From: Rhodospirillaceae bacterium UBA6608
Lineage (GTDB): Bacteria > Pseudomonadota > Alphaproteobacteria > Rhodospirillales_A > Casp-alpha2
Direction: 5' to 3'
DNA: 17,154 nucleotides
NCBI GenBank assembly: GCA_002433335.1
Contig: DJHY01000309.1
Location: 1-17,154, forward strand
Shown in pieces: positions 6,944 to 13,825 of the stretch. Under the pieces are notes generated by a model that saw only the letters and a list, made by a program, of their open reading frames with translations, was not told where the DNA came from and made no database searches. The position numbers were made by a program, and so were the translations under genes. The number at the start of each line of letters is the position of its first letter. Position 1 is the stretch's first letter.

Positions 6944-6985
6944 GCATAAAATTCCTGCAAAATCATGATTTTGCATATTTTATGC
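6944..6985. promoter_or_regulatory. Nested palindrome, candidate enhancer-binding-protein site
   Basis: A perfect 20-bp palindrome, TGCAAAATCATGATTTTGCA (6956-6975), is flanked by a perfect 9-bp inverted repeat, GCATAAAAT (6944-6952) and ATTTTATGC (6977-6985). The half-sites resemble one another (TGCAWAAAT-like). Its centre lies ~138 bp upstream of the start site predicted from the sigma-54 promoter, the usual distance for an upstream activator sequence. No T run follows on either strand, and the terminator of the neighbouring operon is separate. Confidence 0.6.
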
Positions 6986-7003
6986 GCACACGTTGCGGGC
7001 CAA

Positions 7004-7035
7004 ACAAAAGAAAAGCCCCACCGTTTGGCGGGGCT
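7004..7035 (-). terminator. Terminator of the molybdoenzyme operon
   Basis: On the minus strand AGCCCCGCC, loop AAAC, GGTGGGGCT pair over 9 bp (one G-U), followed by TTTTCTTTTG. It lies 24 nt after the stop of the HicA-like gene and ends the three-gene minus-strand operon. Confidence 0.87.
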
Positions 7036-7059
7036 CCTGTTCGTCGAACTCAGCGTGGA

Positions 7060-7326
7060 TTACAGAGGATAATCCCGTTCCGGATCAATGCCGCAGGACT
7101 CGATGAACTTGCGCACCTGCATCACGCCATCCTTGTTTAACGTCCGCTGCGGATGCGCGAAATTCACGCTATGGCCGTTCAGCACCACATGGACCTTGCC
7201 GGACTGGGTTTCGCTGACTTCGCCGCCCATTTCCTGAAAGACGCTTTCGACATCCTTGATCGCGACGTTTCCGGCGATGGGATGGGCGAAAAGGGAATGC
7301 AGAATCTTACGGTGATGATGGTTCAT
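7060..7326 (-). CDS. Small HicA-like protein in the molybdoenzyme operon
   Basis: An 88-residue protein when started at the ATG at 7326, preceded by GAGGA (+ strand 7331-7335); a longer frame to 7374 adds 16 unlikely residues. RKILHSLFAHPIAGNVAIKD, VESVFQEMGGEVSET, KVHVVLNGHSVNFAHPQ and MQVRKFIESCGI follow the pattern of solitary HicA-like proteins, with the small double-stranded-RNA-binding-like fold of HicA toxins. Where HicA toxins carry a catalytic Gly-Ser-His, this one reads G-K-V-H, so mRNA-interferase activity is doubtful. No HicB-type antitoxin is adjacent. It starts 64 nt after the molybdoenzyme stop with no terminator between, so it is probably co-transcribed. Family assignment is moderate; function unknown. 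Confidence 0.6.
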   Translation of the reverse strand: MNHHHRKILHSLFAHPIAGNVAIKDVESVFQEMGGEVSETQSGKVHVVLNGHSVNFAHPQRTLNKDGVMQVRKFIESCGIDPERDYPL

Positions 7327-7390
7327 GATGTCCTCTCTCGGTTTTGTAGAGGACGGTAATCCTTCCCGCAGCACCCGACAATGATGCAGG

Positions 7391-10327
7391 TCAAACGGCC
7401 TTGGATACCCGACACAAAAGGCTCTTCAGGTTCGTCTGATCGGAAATCGGGTCGCGCTGAGTCTTATCGGTCAGGAAGTTGACCGGGTTCCACGGATGAT
7501 ACGGCTGCCTCTCCCCCCATCCGATGGGGATGAACACGGCGGAGCGGCGAATGCCCGGCGTAACCCAGGCCCGGGCCTCCACCGATCCATGATTGGTCTC
7601 GACCTTGACCCGGTCGCCATCGGCGATGCCCAGCGCTTTCGCCCGTTCGGGGTGAAGCTGTGCATAGAGGTCCGGCCACATTTCCTGCGACTGCCAGAAA
7701 TAATGGGTCCAACTATGGAAATGCGGGGCCGGCGGACGCCCGGTGACCAGCTCCATATCAAAGCCCTGGTTCCGCAGCCGCGCGCCCGGTGTCTCTTCGT
7801 TCGGGGTGACGATCCGCCCCGGCACGGCCAGGGTGTTGGGGTAGAACGGCGAACAAACGCCGTCGCCCGCATCGTCGTCCAACAGCTCGACGAAGGGCAG
7901 ATCGACCAATTGTTCGCGCTCGCTATAAAACTGCGGCAAGGCCGACAGGCCCAAGGCTTGGAACTTGTCTTCCATCCCCTGGGACCAAAATTGCAGCTTT
8001 CCGTTATGGGTTGGAAAGCGATGGCCCTCCGGCGCGCCGAACGCCGTTGTTCCTTCAAGGTACAGGGTGTCCTGCTCCGGCGCGTCCTCGCTGGCCACCG
8101 GAAAGCGCACCCAGCGATGCGGCTGGGCATGCAGGCGCTTTTGCGTTAGGCCGCGCAGTTGCGGATGATTGATCATCTCCGCATCCCAAAAATGCGCGAT
8201 GTCCTTGTACTCTTCCTTCATCACGTCGCCGAAGCCCAGGCGGCGGCCCAACTCGGTCCAGATCCAGCCGTCCGGCTGGGCCTCGCCGGGCGGATCGATC
8301 ATCTTGTCGTTCCAGGGCACGCGGCGGTCGTCGTTGGCGCGGCCGATCCCGCCCTTCTCGACTCCGCCAGCCGCGGGCAGGACATAGTCGGCAAAGGCCG
8401 AGGTTTCATTCTCGAACAATTCGATATGGACCAGCAGGTCCAGGGCCTTGAACGCCTCCCGCGTATGGTCCTGCCCCGGCCAATGAGCCATCGGGTTGTT
8501 GCAGGCGATCAATGCCTTCAACGGATATGGACGGCCCTGCAGGATCGCCTCGGTCCAACCGGCGGGGCTTTTGCGGATCTTCGGTTTGGTGATCGGGGTA
8601 CGTCGTTCCTCGGGCGCGTCGGCCCAGAGCGGCGGCGCCGCCGACATGTTCATGTAGCCCCCGCCCCGGCGACCCCAGTTGCCGGTGATCGCCGCCAGAT
8701 ACATGAACACGCGGTTGGTCTGAACCGAATTGGTATGCTGGTTGATGCCCCGGCTGCAGAAGATCATGCAGCCGTCCGCCGCCGCGACGTCCTCGGCCAG
8801 GCGGCGGATTTCATCGGCGGGAATGTCGGTGATCGGCGCGGCCCATTCGGGGGTGTAGCCCTGGGCATTGAGGTAGTCGCGCCATACCTCCCAACCGTCG
8901 ACCCATTCGTCGCAGAACTTCTGATCCTGCAACCCGGCGGCCAGAATGTGCTGCGACATCGCCAGCCCCAGGGCCATATCTGTGCCCGGGCGGATCGGCA
9001 GCCAGCGATCGGCCTTGGTCGCGGTGACCGTCTGGCGCGGATCGACCACCACCATTTTGGCCCCGTTGCGGACCCGCCAGTCGTTGACCATGCCGAAATA
9101 GACAGGCCGGGTTTCGCCCTGGTTATCGCCGATATACAGGTACATGGCGGCGCTGCCGATATCGTCCTCGACATAGCTGTTGCCGCAGCCGCTGCCGCCC
9201 ATGGTCATGGAATAGGCCAGCACCTTGCCCGCCGCGCAGAACGGATCGGTCGTCTCGACGTTGGGTGTGCCCCACATCTGCTCGAACAGGCGGATATATC
9301 CCCGCGTCGTCACCAACCCCGTGCGCGTGCCACAGAAGATACCCAGGGCTTCGGGTGTTCCAACCTCGCGCAGGGGACGCAGCTTGTCCGCGATCTCGTC
9401 CAAAGCCTGATCCCAAGTAATCCGCTCGAACTTGCCCTCGCCCCGCGCGCCAACGCGCTTCAGCGGATGCTCCAAGCGCTGCTTGCCGTGATACATCTGC
9501 AGGGTCAGCTGCGATTTCGGGCAGACCTTGCCCTTCAACACCGGGTCGTCCTCGTTGCCGGTGATGCGGACGACCTCGTCCCCGGCGAAATGGAATTTCA
9601 CGCTGCACGTGTTGAAGCACAGCGAACAGCTGCCTGGCTTGGCATGGTCTGATTTCCGCTCGGCGCGCGGCAGGCCATAGGGGAACGCCGCCCCGGCCTC
9701 GCCCTCGAACGCCGACTGCGCCGCCGGTGGGTCGACCACCGCCGGCTGCCGCCGCTCGGCCAAGGGCTTCGACACCTCGGCCCGCGGCAGGCGGTCGAGA
9801 TAGACCGTCGCCGGACCAAGTAGGAAAGAATCATGATCGCGGACCGTTCGCCCCTCGTCCGCCGCGCGCGCCAGATGATCGTCCCGCTCGCCGAAGCTGA
9901 TGGCGTGGCCGGGACAAACGCTGGCGCAGGCCGTGGTCGACATGCCTTCGGCCCGGCGGTCGGTACATAAATCGCATTTGACCGCGTGATGACCGCGCGG
10001 GTCGTAGCCCATGGCCCCGTAGGGACAGGCGACGACGCATTCGCCGCAGCCCGTGCATCGGTCTTCGTTGACCGTGACGATCCCCGTTTCCGGGTCCTTG
10101 AGGATCGCCTTGGGATTGACCGGGCAGGCCCGCAGGCAGGCAGGCCGCTCGCAGTGCTGGCAGGACACGGTCAGGAAATCCAGCGCCGGGCTGTCCGGAT
10201 CGCCGAGCCAGACCACGCGATTTCGGTATTCGCCCGGGCCCAGGCCGTGTTCCTGCTTGCACGCCACCTCGCAGCTTTTGCAGCCGATGCAGCGTTCCAG
10301 ATCGATCATCAAGGACAGGCGGCTCAT
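7391..10327 (-). CDS. Fused ferredoxin-molybdopterin oxidoreductase
   Basis: A 978-residue protein joining two subunits that are usually separate. Residues 1-~150 are a four-cluster ferredoxin subunit of the DmsB/NrfC/PsrB type, with sixteen cysteines: C13-16-19-23, C56-59-64-68, C91-94-97-101 and C118-121-134-138. Residues ~150-228 are a linker. From ~229 comes a molybdopterin-bis-MGD catalytic subunit: a [4Fe-4S] site C234-237-241...C269, a probable molybdenum ligand C364 in TDPFCAAGK, and the C-terminal molydopterin-binding domain (IADGDRVKVETNHGSVEARA). There is no Tat signal, so it should face the cytoplasm, as SoeABC sulfite dehydrogenase does. The start at 10327 (MSRLSLMIDLERC) follows GGGAGG (10339-10344); the longer frame runs into the upstream cytochrome gene. 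With the b-type cytochrome it would form a membrane-bound respiratory complex. The substrate is not assignable from sequence. Confidence 0.88.
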   Translation of the reverse strand: MSRLSLMIDLERCIGCKSCEVACKQEHGLGPGEYRNRVVWLGDPDSPALDFLTVSCQHCERPACLRACPVNPKAILKDPETGIVTVNEDRCTGCGECVVACPYGAMGYDPRGHHAVKCDLCTDRRAEGMSTTACASVCPGHAISFGERDDHLARAADEGRTVRDHDSFLLGPATVYLDRLPRAEVSKPLAERRQPAVVDPPAAQSAFEGEAGAAFPYGLPRAERKSDHAKPGSCSLCFNTCSVKFHFAGDEVVRITGNEDDPVLKGKVCPKSQLTLQMYHGKQRLEHPLKRVGARGEGKFERITWDQALDEIADKLRPLREVGTPEALGIFCGTRTGLVTTRGYIRLFEQMWGTPNVETTDPFCAAGKVLAYSMTMGGSGCGNSYVEDDIGSAAMYLYIGDNQGETRPVYFGMVNDWRVRNGAKMVVVDPRQTVTATKADRWLPIRPGTDMALGLAMSQHILAAGLQDQKFCDEWVDGWEVWRDYLNAQGYTPEWAAPITDIPADEIRRLAEDVAAADGCMIFCSRGINQHTNSVQTNRVFMYLAAITGNWGRRGGGYMNMSAAPPLWADAPEERRTPITKPKIRKSPAGWTEAILQGRPYPLKALIACNNPMAHWPGQDHTREAFKALDLLVHIELFENETSAFADYVLPAAGGVEKGGIGRANDDRRVPWNDKMIDPPGEAQPDGWIWTELGRRLGFGDVMKEEYKDIAHFWDAEMINHPQLRGLTQKRLHAQPHRWVRFPVASEDAPEQDTLYLEGTTAFGAPEGHRFPTHNGKLQFWSQGMEDKFQALGLSALPQFYSEREQLVDLPFVELLDDDAGDGVCSPFYPNTLAVPGRIVTPNEETPGARLRNQGFDMELVTGRPPAPHFHSWTHYFWQSQEMWPDLYAQLHPERAKALGIADGDRVKVETNHGSVEARAWVTPGIRRSAVFIPIGWGERQPYHPWNPVNFLTDKTQRDPISDQTNLKSLLCRVSKAV

Positions 10328-10334
10328 GGCTTTT

Positions 10335-11114
10335 TCATCCTCCCAAGGCGGCCAAGTGCCACCAGGTAATCGGCCCGCCATCTGCGACGTAACCCGCGAA
10401 GAAGGTCACCGTGACGACATGAACCACAATGCCCAGAACGAACAGTCCGGCCAGGATCATATGTAGGGGCCGCCACCACGCCTGGGCCGCGCCCACGCTC
10501 TGCCGCGCCCCGATCAACGCTTCTTCGCGCAACACCAAACGGCGATAGGCCAAGGTCTTGAACGGGCGGCGCAACCAATGACCCAGATGCGGCGAAAACA
10601 GCGCCTCGGACGCCGCCGGGTCGAGGCGCGCCAGAAGCGCCTGCTTCTCGGCGATCACCGCCGCCAGTCTTTTCCGCAAGGCCGGATCGGGTGCCGCGAA
10701 GACCTGGCGCTTGGTGCCCATGGTCGCCGCCATGCGCTTCGCCCCACGCAGCCGCGCCCAAATCCCCAGCGCCGCCAGCCCGGCCAAGGCCAGGAGAAGC
10801 AGCGCCGGAGGACGGCGCATGTAGCCGCCCGAATGGACGACGATCAGAACCGTCCCGATGCAGGCCAGCATGACATGGGCTGAAAACCACCGGGGCGGAG
10901 AAGCCGCCATCCCGCCGCGCTTGACCACCAGAAACCCCGCCGCCCCTAGCAACATGGCCGCACCGACAACGCCGGTCAGGTAAAGCTGCATGCTGCCCGG
11001 CACCCGCCATTCCGTCGGCAGGAACGGACGCACCGCCGCATAGGCTGCGATGGCCGCGACGGCGATGCCGACCGCCCATAACAGATCGCGGTTGCTAAGG
11101 TCGGGCCTAGGCAT
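10335..11114 (-). CDS. b-type cytochrome membrane subunit of the molybdoenzyme
   Basis: A 259-residue integral membrane protein. MPRPDLSNRDLLW at 11114 is taken as the start because it directly precedes the first membrane helix; the longer frame upstream is low-complexity and shadows non-coding DNA. No clear Shine-Dalgarno is seen. About five helices are readable: near residues 11-28, 42-64, 76-94, then PPALLLLALAGLAALGIW, and 218-240. Histidines H80/H94 and H218/H232 each lie 14 apart within helices, the pattern for two b-haems in a cytochrome b561-like four-helix bundle. A charged cytoplasmic loop of about 80 residues lies between the fourth and fifth helices. Its stop is 7 nt before the start of the fused molybdoenzyme, so it probably anchors that enzyme and links it to the quinone pool. 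This is not an NrfD-type anchor. Confidence 0.8.
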   Translation of the reverse strand: MPRPDLSNRDLLWAVGIAVAAIAAYAAVRPFLPTEWRVPGSMQLYLTGVVGAAMLLGAAGFLVVKRGGMAASPPRWFSAHVMLACIGTVLIVVHSGGYMRRPPALLLLALAGLAALGIWARLRGAKRMAATMGTKRQVFAAPDPALRKRLAAVIAEKQALLARLDPAASEALFSPHLGHWLRRPFKTLAYRRLVLREEALIGARQSVGAAQAWWRPLHMILAGLFVLGIVVHVVTVTFFAGYVADGGPITWWHLAALGG

Positions 11115-11220
11115 TTTGAGGGAAAGTCGGACGGGCGGTGGGCGGCGCCGACCGCATTCGCGGACCGGCTGATCGACTGGCTGGCAATTGGGCCTCCCAA
11201 CCCGTTCGCATGGCGCAGGG

Positions 11221-11312
11221 ACATATTTATTAAAAATGATATTACACATCATCCGGCCATGGTGGGAAGAGCGCTCTTGCCAAAGGGCCGTTCCATGCCG
11301 TAACACCATGGC
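11221..11312. promoter_or_regulatory. Divergent promoter region with inverted repeats
   Basis: The 200-bp spacer between the cytochrome start (11114) and the riboswitch has an AT-rich patch (11221-11252) containing ATGAT/ATCAT arms 7 nt apart. A 9-bp inverted repeat, GCCATGGTG (11256-11264) and CACCATGGC (11304-11312), encloses the 12-bp palindrome AAGAGCGCTCTT (11267-11278). A weak promoter for the B12 operon may be TTGCCA (11277-11282) with TAACAC (11301-11306), 18 nt apart, which would start transcription right at the riboswitch. The promoter is tentative; the repeats are exact. Confidence 0.4.
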
Positions 11313-11313
11313 G

Positions 11314-11511
11314 TCCTTGGTTCCCCGACAACGGACAAGTTCCGGGGGATCAAAAGGGAACGCAGTAGGTGCTTACCCATTAGGGGGCGCCGATCTGCGG
11401 CTGTACCCGCAACTGTGAGCGGAGAGACGGCGGCTGAATAACGCCACTCGGATTCGTCCGGGGAAGGCAGGCCAACGTCACTGACCCGCGAGCCAGGAGA
11501 CCTGCCAAGGA
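11314..11511 (+). ncRNA. Cobalamin (AdoCbl) riboswitch aptamer
   Basis: All core elements appear in order: GGGAACGCAGT at 11356-11366, GCGGCTGTACCCGCAACTGT around 11397-11416, GCCACTC near 11443, GGGAAGG at 11461-11467, and the B12 box AGCCAGGAGACCTGCC at 11491-11506. Closing stem P1 is readable as TCCTTGG (11314-11320) with CCAAGGA (11505-11511). It precedes a complete btu transport set, as expected for a riboswitch that turns off B12 uptake when cobalamin is plentiful. Confidence 0.96.
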
Positions 11512-11843
11512 ACGCGTCGCCCAGCCGTCGGTCGGGAATTGCCGGAGGCGCGGTACAGACCGTTTGTGGTGACGCCTTGTTGGTGCGGCAGATTGCCGAT
11601 TATCGCCACGGGGTGTCTGGCTGGATCCCGAAATCCGGGAACCTTCTTCGTCCCCAACGATAGCGGCAATCCGTTCCGTGCACTTGGTGTGCCGGGCGGT
11701 CCCTGAACGCGCGAACGAGGTGTCTGGAACCTTTGTGGTTCGACGCCGGGGATCGGCGCGTTCATTCAGGGGTCCATATAGGCATCGAGCGCGCGTGCTG
11801 CGGCCCGTCCGGTTGTTCGAACGAACAACCGGAGGAGGTTCGA
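11512..11843 (+). promoter_or_regulatory. Long structured leader between riboswitch and btuB
   Basis: These 332 nt hold no credible gene but several strong inverted repeats. Hairpin I: GATTGCCG-A-TTATCG (11591-11605) pairs with CGATAGCGGCAATC (11658-11671), 14 pairs with one bulge. Hairpin II: TGAACGCGC (11704-11712) with GCGCGTTCA (11756-11764), enclosing a small GGAACC/GGTTC-type hairpin (11726-11741). Hairpin III: CCGGTTGTTCG (11809-11819) with CGAACAACCGG (11822-11832), reaching into the btuB Shine-Dalgarno GGAGGAGG (11831-11838). None is followed by a T run, so regulation would be at translation or through Rho. The usual expression platform lies much closer to the aptamer. Confidence 0.6.
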
Positions 11844-13811
11844 ATGCTTGTTCGTTATGTGAAGTCCCTGCTCCCCGCGCGTGGCGCGGCGGGCGCAATC
11901 CTAATCGCCACAATCCTATCCACCCCGTCGGTCGCCGTGATGGCCGCCGACGACACCCGCGCGCTGGAAACGGCCCGCATCCTGCCCGAGGTCGTGGTCT
12001 CGGCCTCGATGGTGCCGACATCGTCCGATGCCGTCGGCAGCGCCGTTACGGTGATCACCGCCGACGAAATCGAACGCAAACAGGTGCGCGTCCTGTCCGA
12101 CGTGCTGCGCGAGGTTCCGGGCGTGGCGGTCAACCGCTCCGGCACCGTCGGCACCCTGACCCAGGTCCGTATTCGCGGGGCCGAAGGCAATCATACCCTG
12201 GTGATCATCGACGGGATCGAGGTCAACGACCCCGCCGGCGGATCGGAATTCGATTTCGGCCAACTGCGCGCGGGGGATATCGAGCGCATCGAAATCCTGC
12301 GCGGCCCGCAATCGGCGCTTTACGGCAGTGACGCCATCGGCGGCGTGATCAACATCGTCACCAAAAAGGGCAAGGGACGACCGACGGTCGAACTCAGCGG
12401 CGAAGGCGGCTCTTTCGCCACCGGCAATGCTTCGATTGGCCTGCGCGGCGGAACCGACCTGTACAACTATTCCCTGGGCGCCTCGGGCTACCGCACCGCC
12501 GGGATTTCCATCGCCCCGGAAGACGACGGCAATACGGAACTGGACGGCAACGAAAACGCGACCCTGAACATGAAGCTGGGCTTCACGCCGTTGGACAACC
12601 TGTCCATCGACCTGTTCGGACGCTACGTGAAGGACTCGGTAGAGACCGACAACCAACCCTCGGTTGCCGGGATCATCAAGACGGTGGATTCCGACGGGAT
12701 CACCGACACCATCCAGCGGTCCGGCGGCCTGCGCGCCAAGTACAGCATGTTCGACGGCGCCTGGGTCCAGACCCTGGGTGGCGCCATTCATACGGACCGC
12801 GCCGAGACCCGAACCAACCGGGTCGAGACCTATCACGCCGACGGCGACAAATGGCGCTTCCACTATCAAAGCGATCTGAGATTCGACACCCCGTCGGTCG
12901 CCGGGGCACAACACGGGCTGACCTTTCTGGCCGAGCGTGAAGACGAAACCCAGTTCACCAAAAGCAACTACAGCACCTCGGACCGCGACCTGACGAACTA
13001 CGGCTATGTCGGCGAATACCGCGTCACCCTATGGGAAAGCCTGCACCTGACGGGCGGGTTCCGCTATGACGACAACGACATCTTTAAGGACAAGCGCACC
13101 TATCGCGCCACCGCGGCCTATGTGCATCAGCCGACGGGCACGCGCCTGCACGGCAGTTACGGCACGGGATCGAAGAACCCGACACTGACGGAACTGTACG
13201 GCTCAACGCCGACCTATACCGGCAACCCGAACCTGACGCCGGAGACCAGCCGGGGTTGGGACCTCGGGATCGAGCAAGGCTTCCTGGAAGACCGGGTCGT
13301 CGCCGACGTGACCTATTTCAACAACCGGATCACCGATCTGATTACCGGCAGCGGAAACACGTCGAAGAACCTGAGCGGGGTCAGCAAGATTCAGGGCGTC
13401 GAATTGTCCGTCGCGGCGGACATCGGCTATGGCCTGAGCCTCAAGGGACAATACACCTATACCGACGGCCAGGACGCCGACGGCAAGGAACTAGTCCGGC
13501 GCGCCAAGCACATCGCCAGCGTCAACCTGTCCTACTCGTTCTTGGAGGATAAGGCCAAGATCGATTTGGGCGTCGACTTCAACGGCACCCAGAAAGACAC
13601 CGAATATTCCAACAGCTACGGCACCAGCCGGACCGTTCCCTTGGATGCGTACTACCTCGTCAATGTCGCCGGGTCGTACGAATTCATGGATGGGATAGAG
13701 GTGTTCGGGCGGGTCGAAAACCTGCTCGATCAAAGTTACCAAGACGTCCTGTTCTACGACCAACCGGGGATCGCCGCCTACGTCGGCATCCGCAGCCGGT
13801 TCGGTCTGTAG
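11844..13811 (+). CDS. btuB: TonB-dependent vitamin B12 receptor BtuB
   Basis: A 655-residue outer-membrane receptor. The ATG at 11844 follows GGAGGAGG and gives a signal peptide (hydrophobic GAAGAILIATILSTPSVAVM, cleavage near AAD). After a TonB-box-like EVVVSAS, the plug domain is clear: VITADEIERKQVRVLSDVLR, REVPGVAVNRSG, RIRGAEGNHTLVIIDGIEVN, RIEILRGPQSALYGSDAIGG and GVINIVTKKG. The rest is a beta-barrel with alternating strands, ending in the aromatic-terminated AYVGIRSRFGL expected for outer-membrane insertion. The size and the riboswitch support cobalamin as ligand; btuF and btuC follow within 15 nt and by overlap. It imports B12 across the outer membrane using TonB energy. Confidence 0.93.
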   Translation: MLVRYVKSLLPARGAAGAILIATILSTPSVAVMAADDTRALETARILPEVVVSASMVPTSSDAVGSAVTVITADEIERKQVRVLSDVLREVPGVAVNRSGTVGTLTQVRIRGAEGNHTLVIIDGIEVNDPAGGSEFDFGQLRAGDIERIEILRGPQSALYGSDAIGGVINIVTKKGKGRPTVELSGEGGSFATGNASIGLRGGTDLYNYSLGASGYRTAGISIAPEDDGNTELDGNENATLNMKLGFTPLDNLSIDLFGRYVKDSVETDNQPSVAGIIKTVDSDGITDTIQRSGGLRAKYSMFDGAWVQTLGGAIHTDRAETRTNRVETYHADGDKWRFHYQSDLRFDTPSVAGAQHGLTFLAEREDETQFTKSNYSTSDRDLTNYGYVGEYRVTLWESLHLTGGFRYDDNDIFKDKRTYRATAAYVHQPTGTRLHGSYGTGSKNPTLTELYGSTPTYTGNPNLTPETSRGWDLGIEQGFLEDRVVADVTYFNNRITDLITGSGNTSKNLSGVSKIQGVELSVAADIGYGLSLKGQYTYTDGQDADGKELVRRAKHIASVNLSYSFLEDKAKIDLGVDFNGTQKDTEYSNSYGTSRTVPLDAYYLVNVAGSYEFMDGIEVFGRVENLLDQSYQDVLFYDQPGIAAYVGIRSRFGL

Positions 13812-13825
13812 GAAGGGGCGGAAGC

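Larger units (their letters stand above)
6488..7013. other. Gene-free region upstream of the chemoreceptor
   Basis: This stretch holds no convincing gene. Its AT content is higher than its surroundings. Recognisable parts are the sigma-54-type site at 6839-6853, the palindrome at 6944-6985, and an 8-bp direct repeat AATACAAG at 6861-6868 and 6872-6879 between them. The ~350 nt between the promoter and the chemoreceptor ATG would be an unusually long untranslated leader. It contains a small hairpin (CCCCG/CGGGG around 6742-6761, minus strand) and one unsupported 64-codon frame. Confidence 0.6.

Noticed and set aside
7060..7326. A HicAB toxin-antitoxin system
   Set aside because: No HicB-like gene is adjacent on either side and the HicA catalytic motif is not intact.
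8159..9652. 497-codon open frame on the plus strand opposite the molybdoenzyme
   Set aside because: It lies wholly inside a gene with intact cofactor motifs; the predicted protein has no recognisable domain and shadow-like composition.
11678..11843. Coding sequence in the btuB leader, or a longer BtuB starting at 11733
   Set aside because: The 11733 start would put 37 charged residues before the signal peptide, and the strong GGAGGAGG site fits the ATG at 11844.
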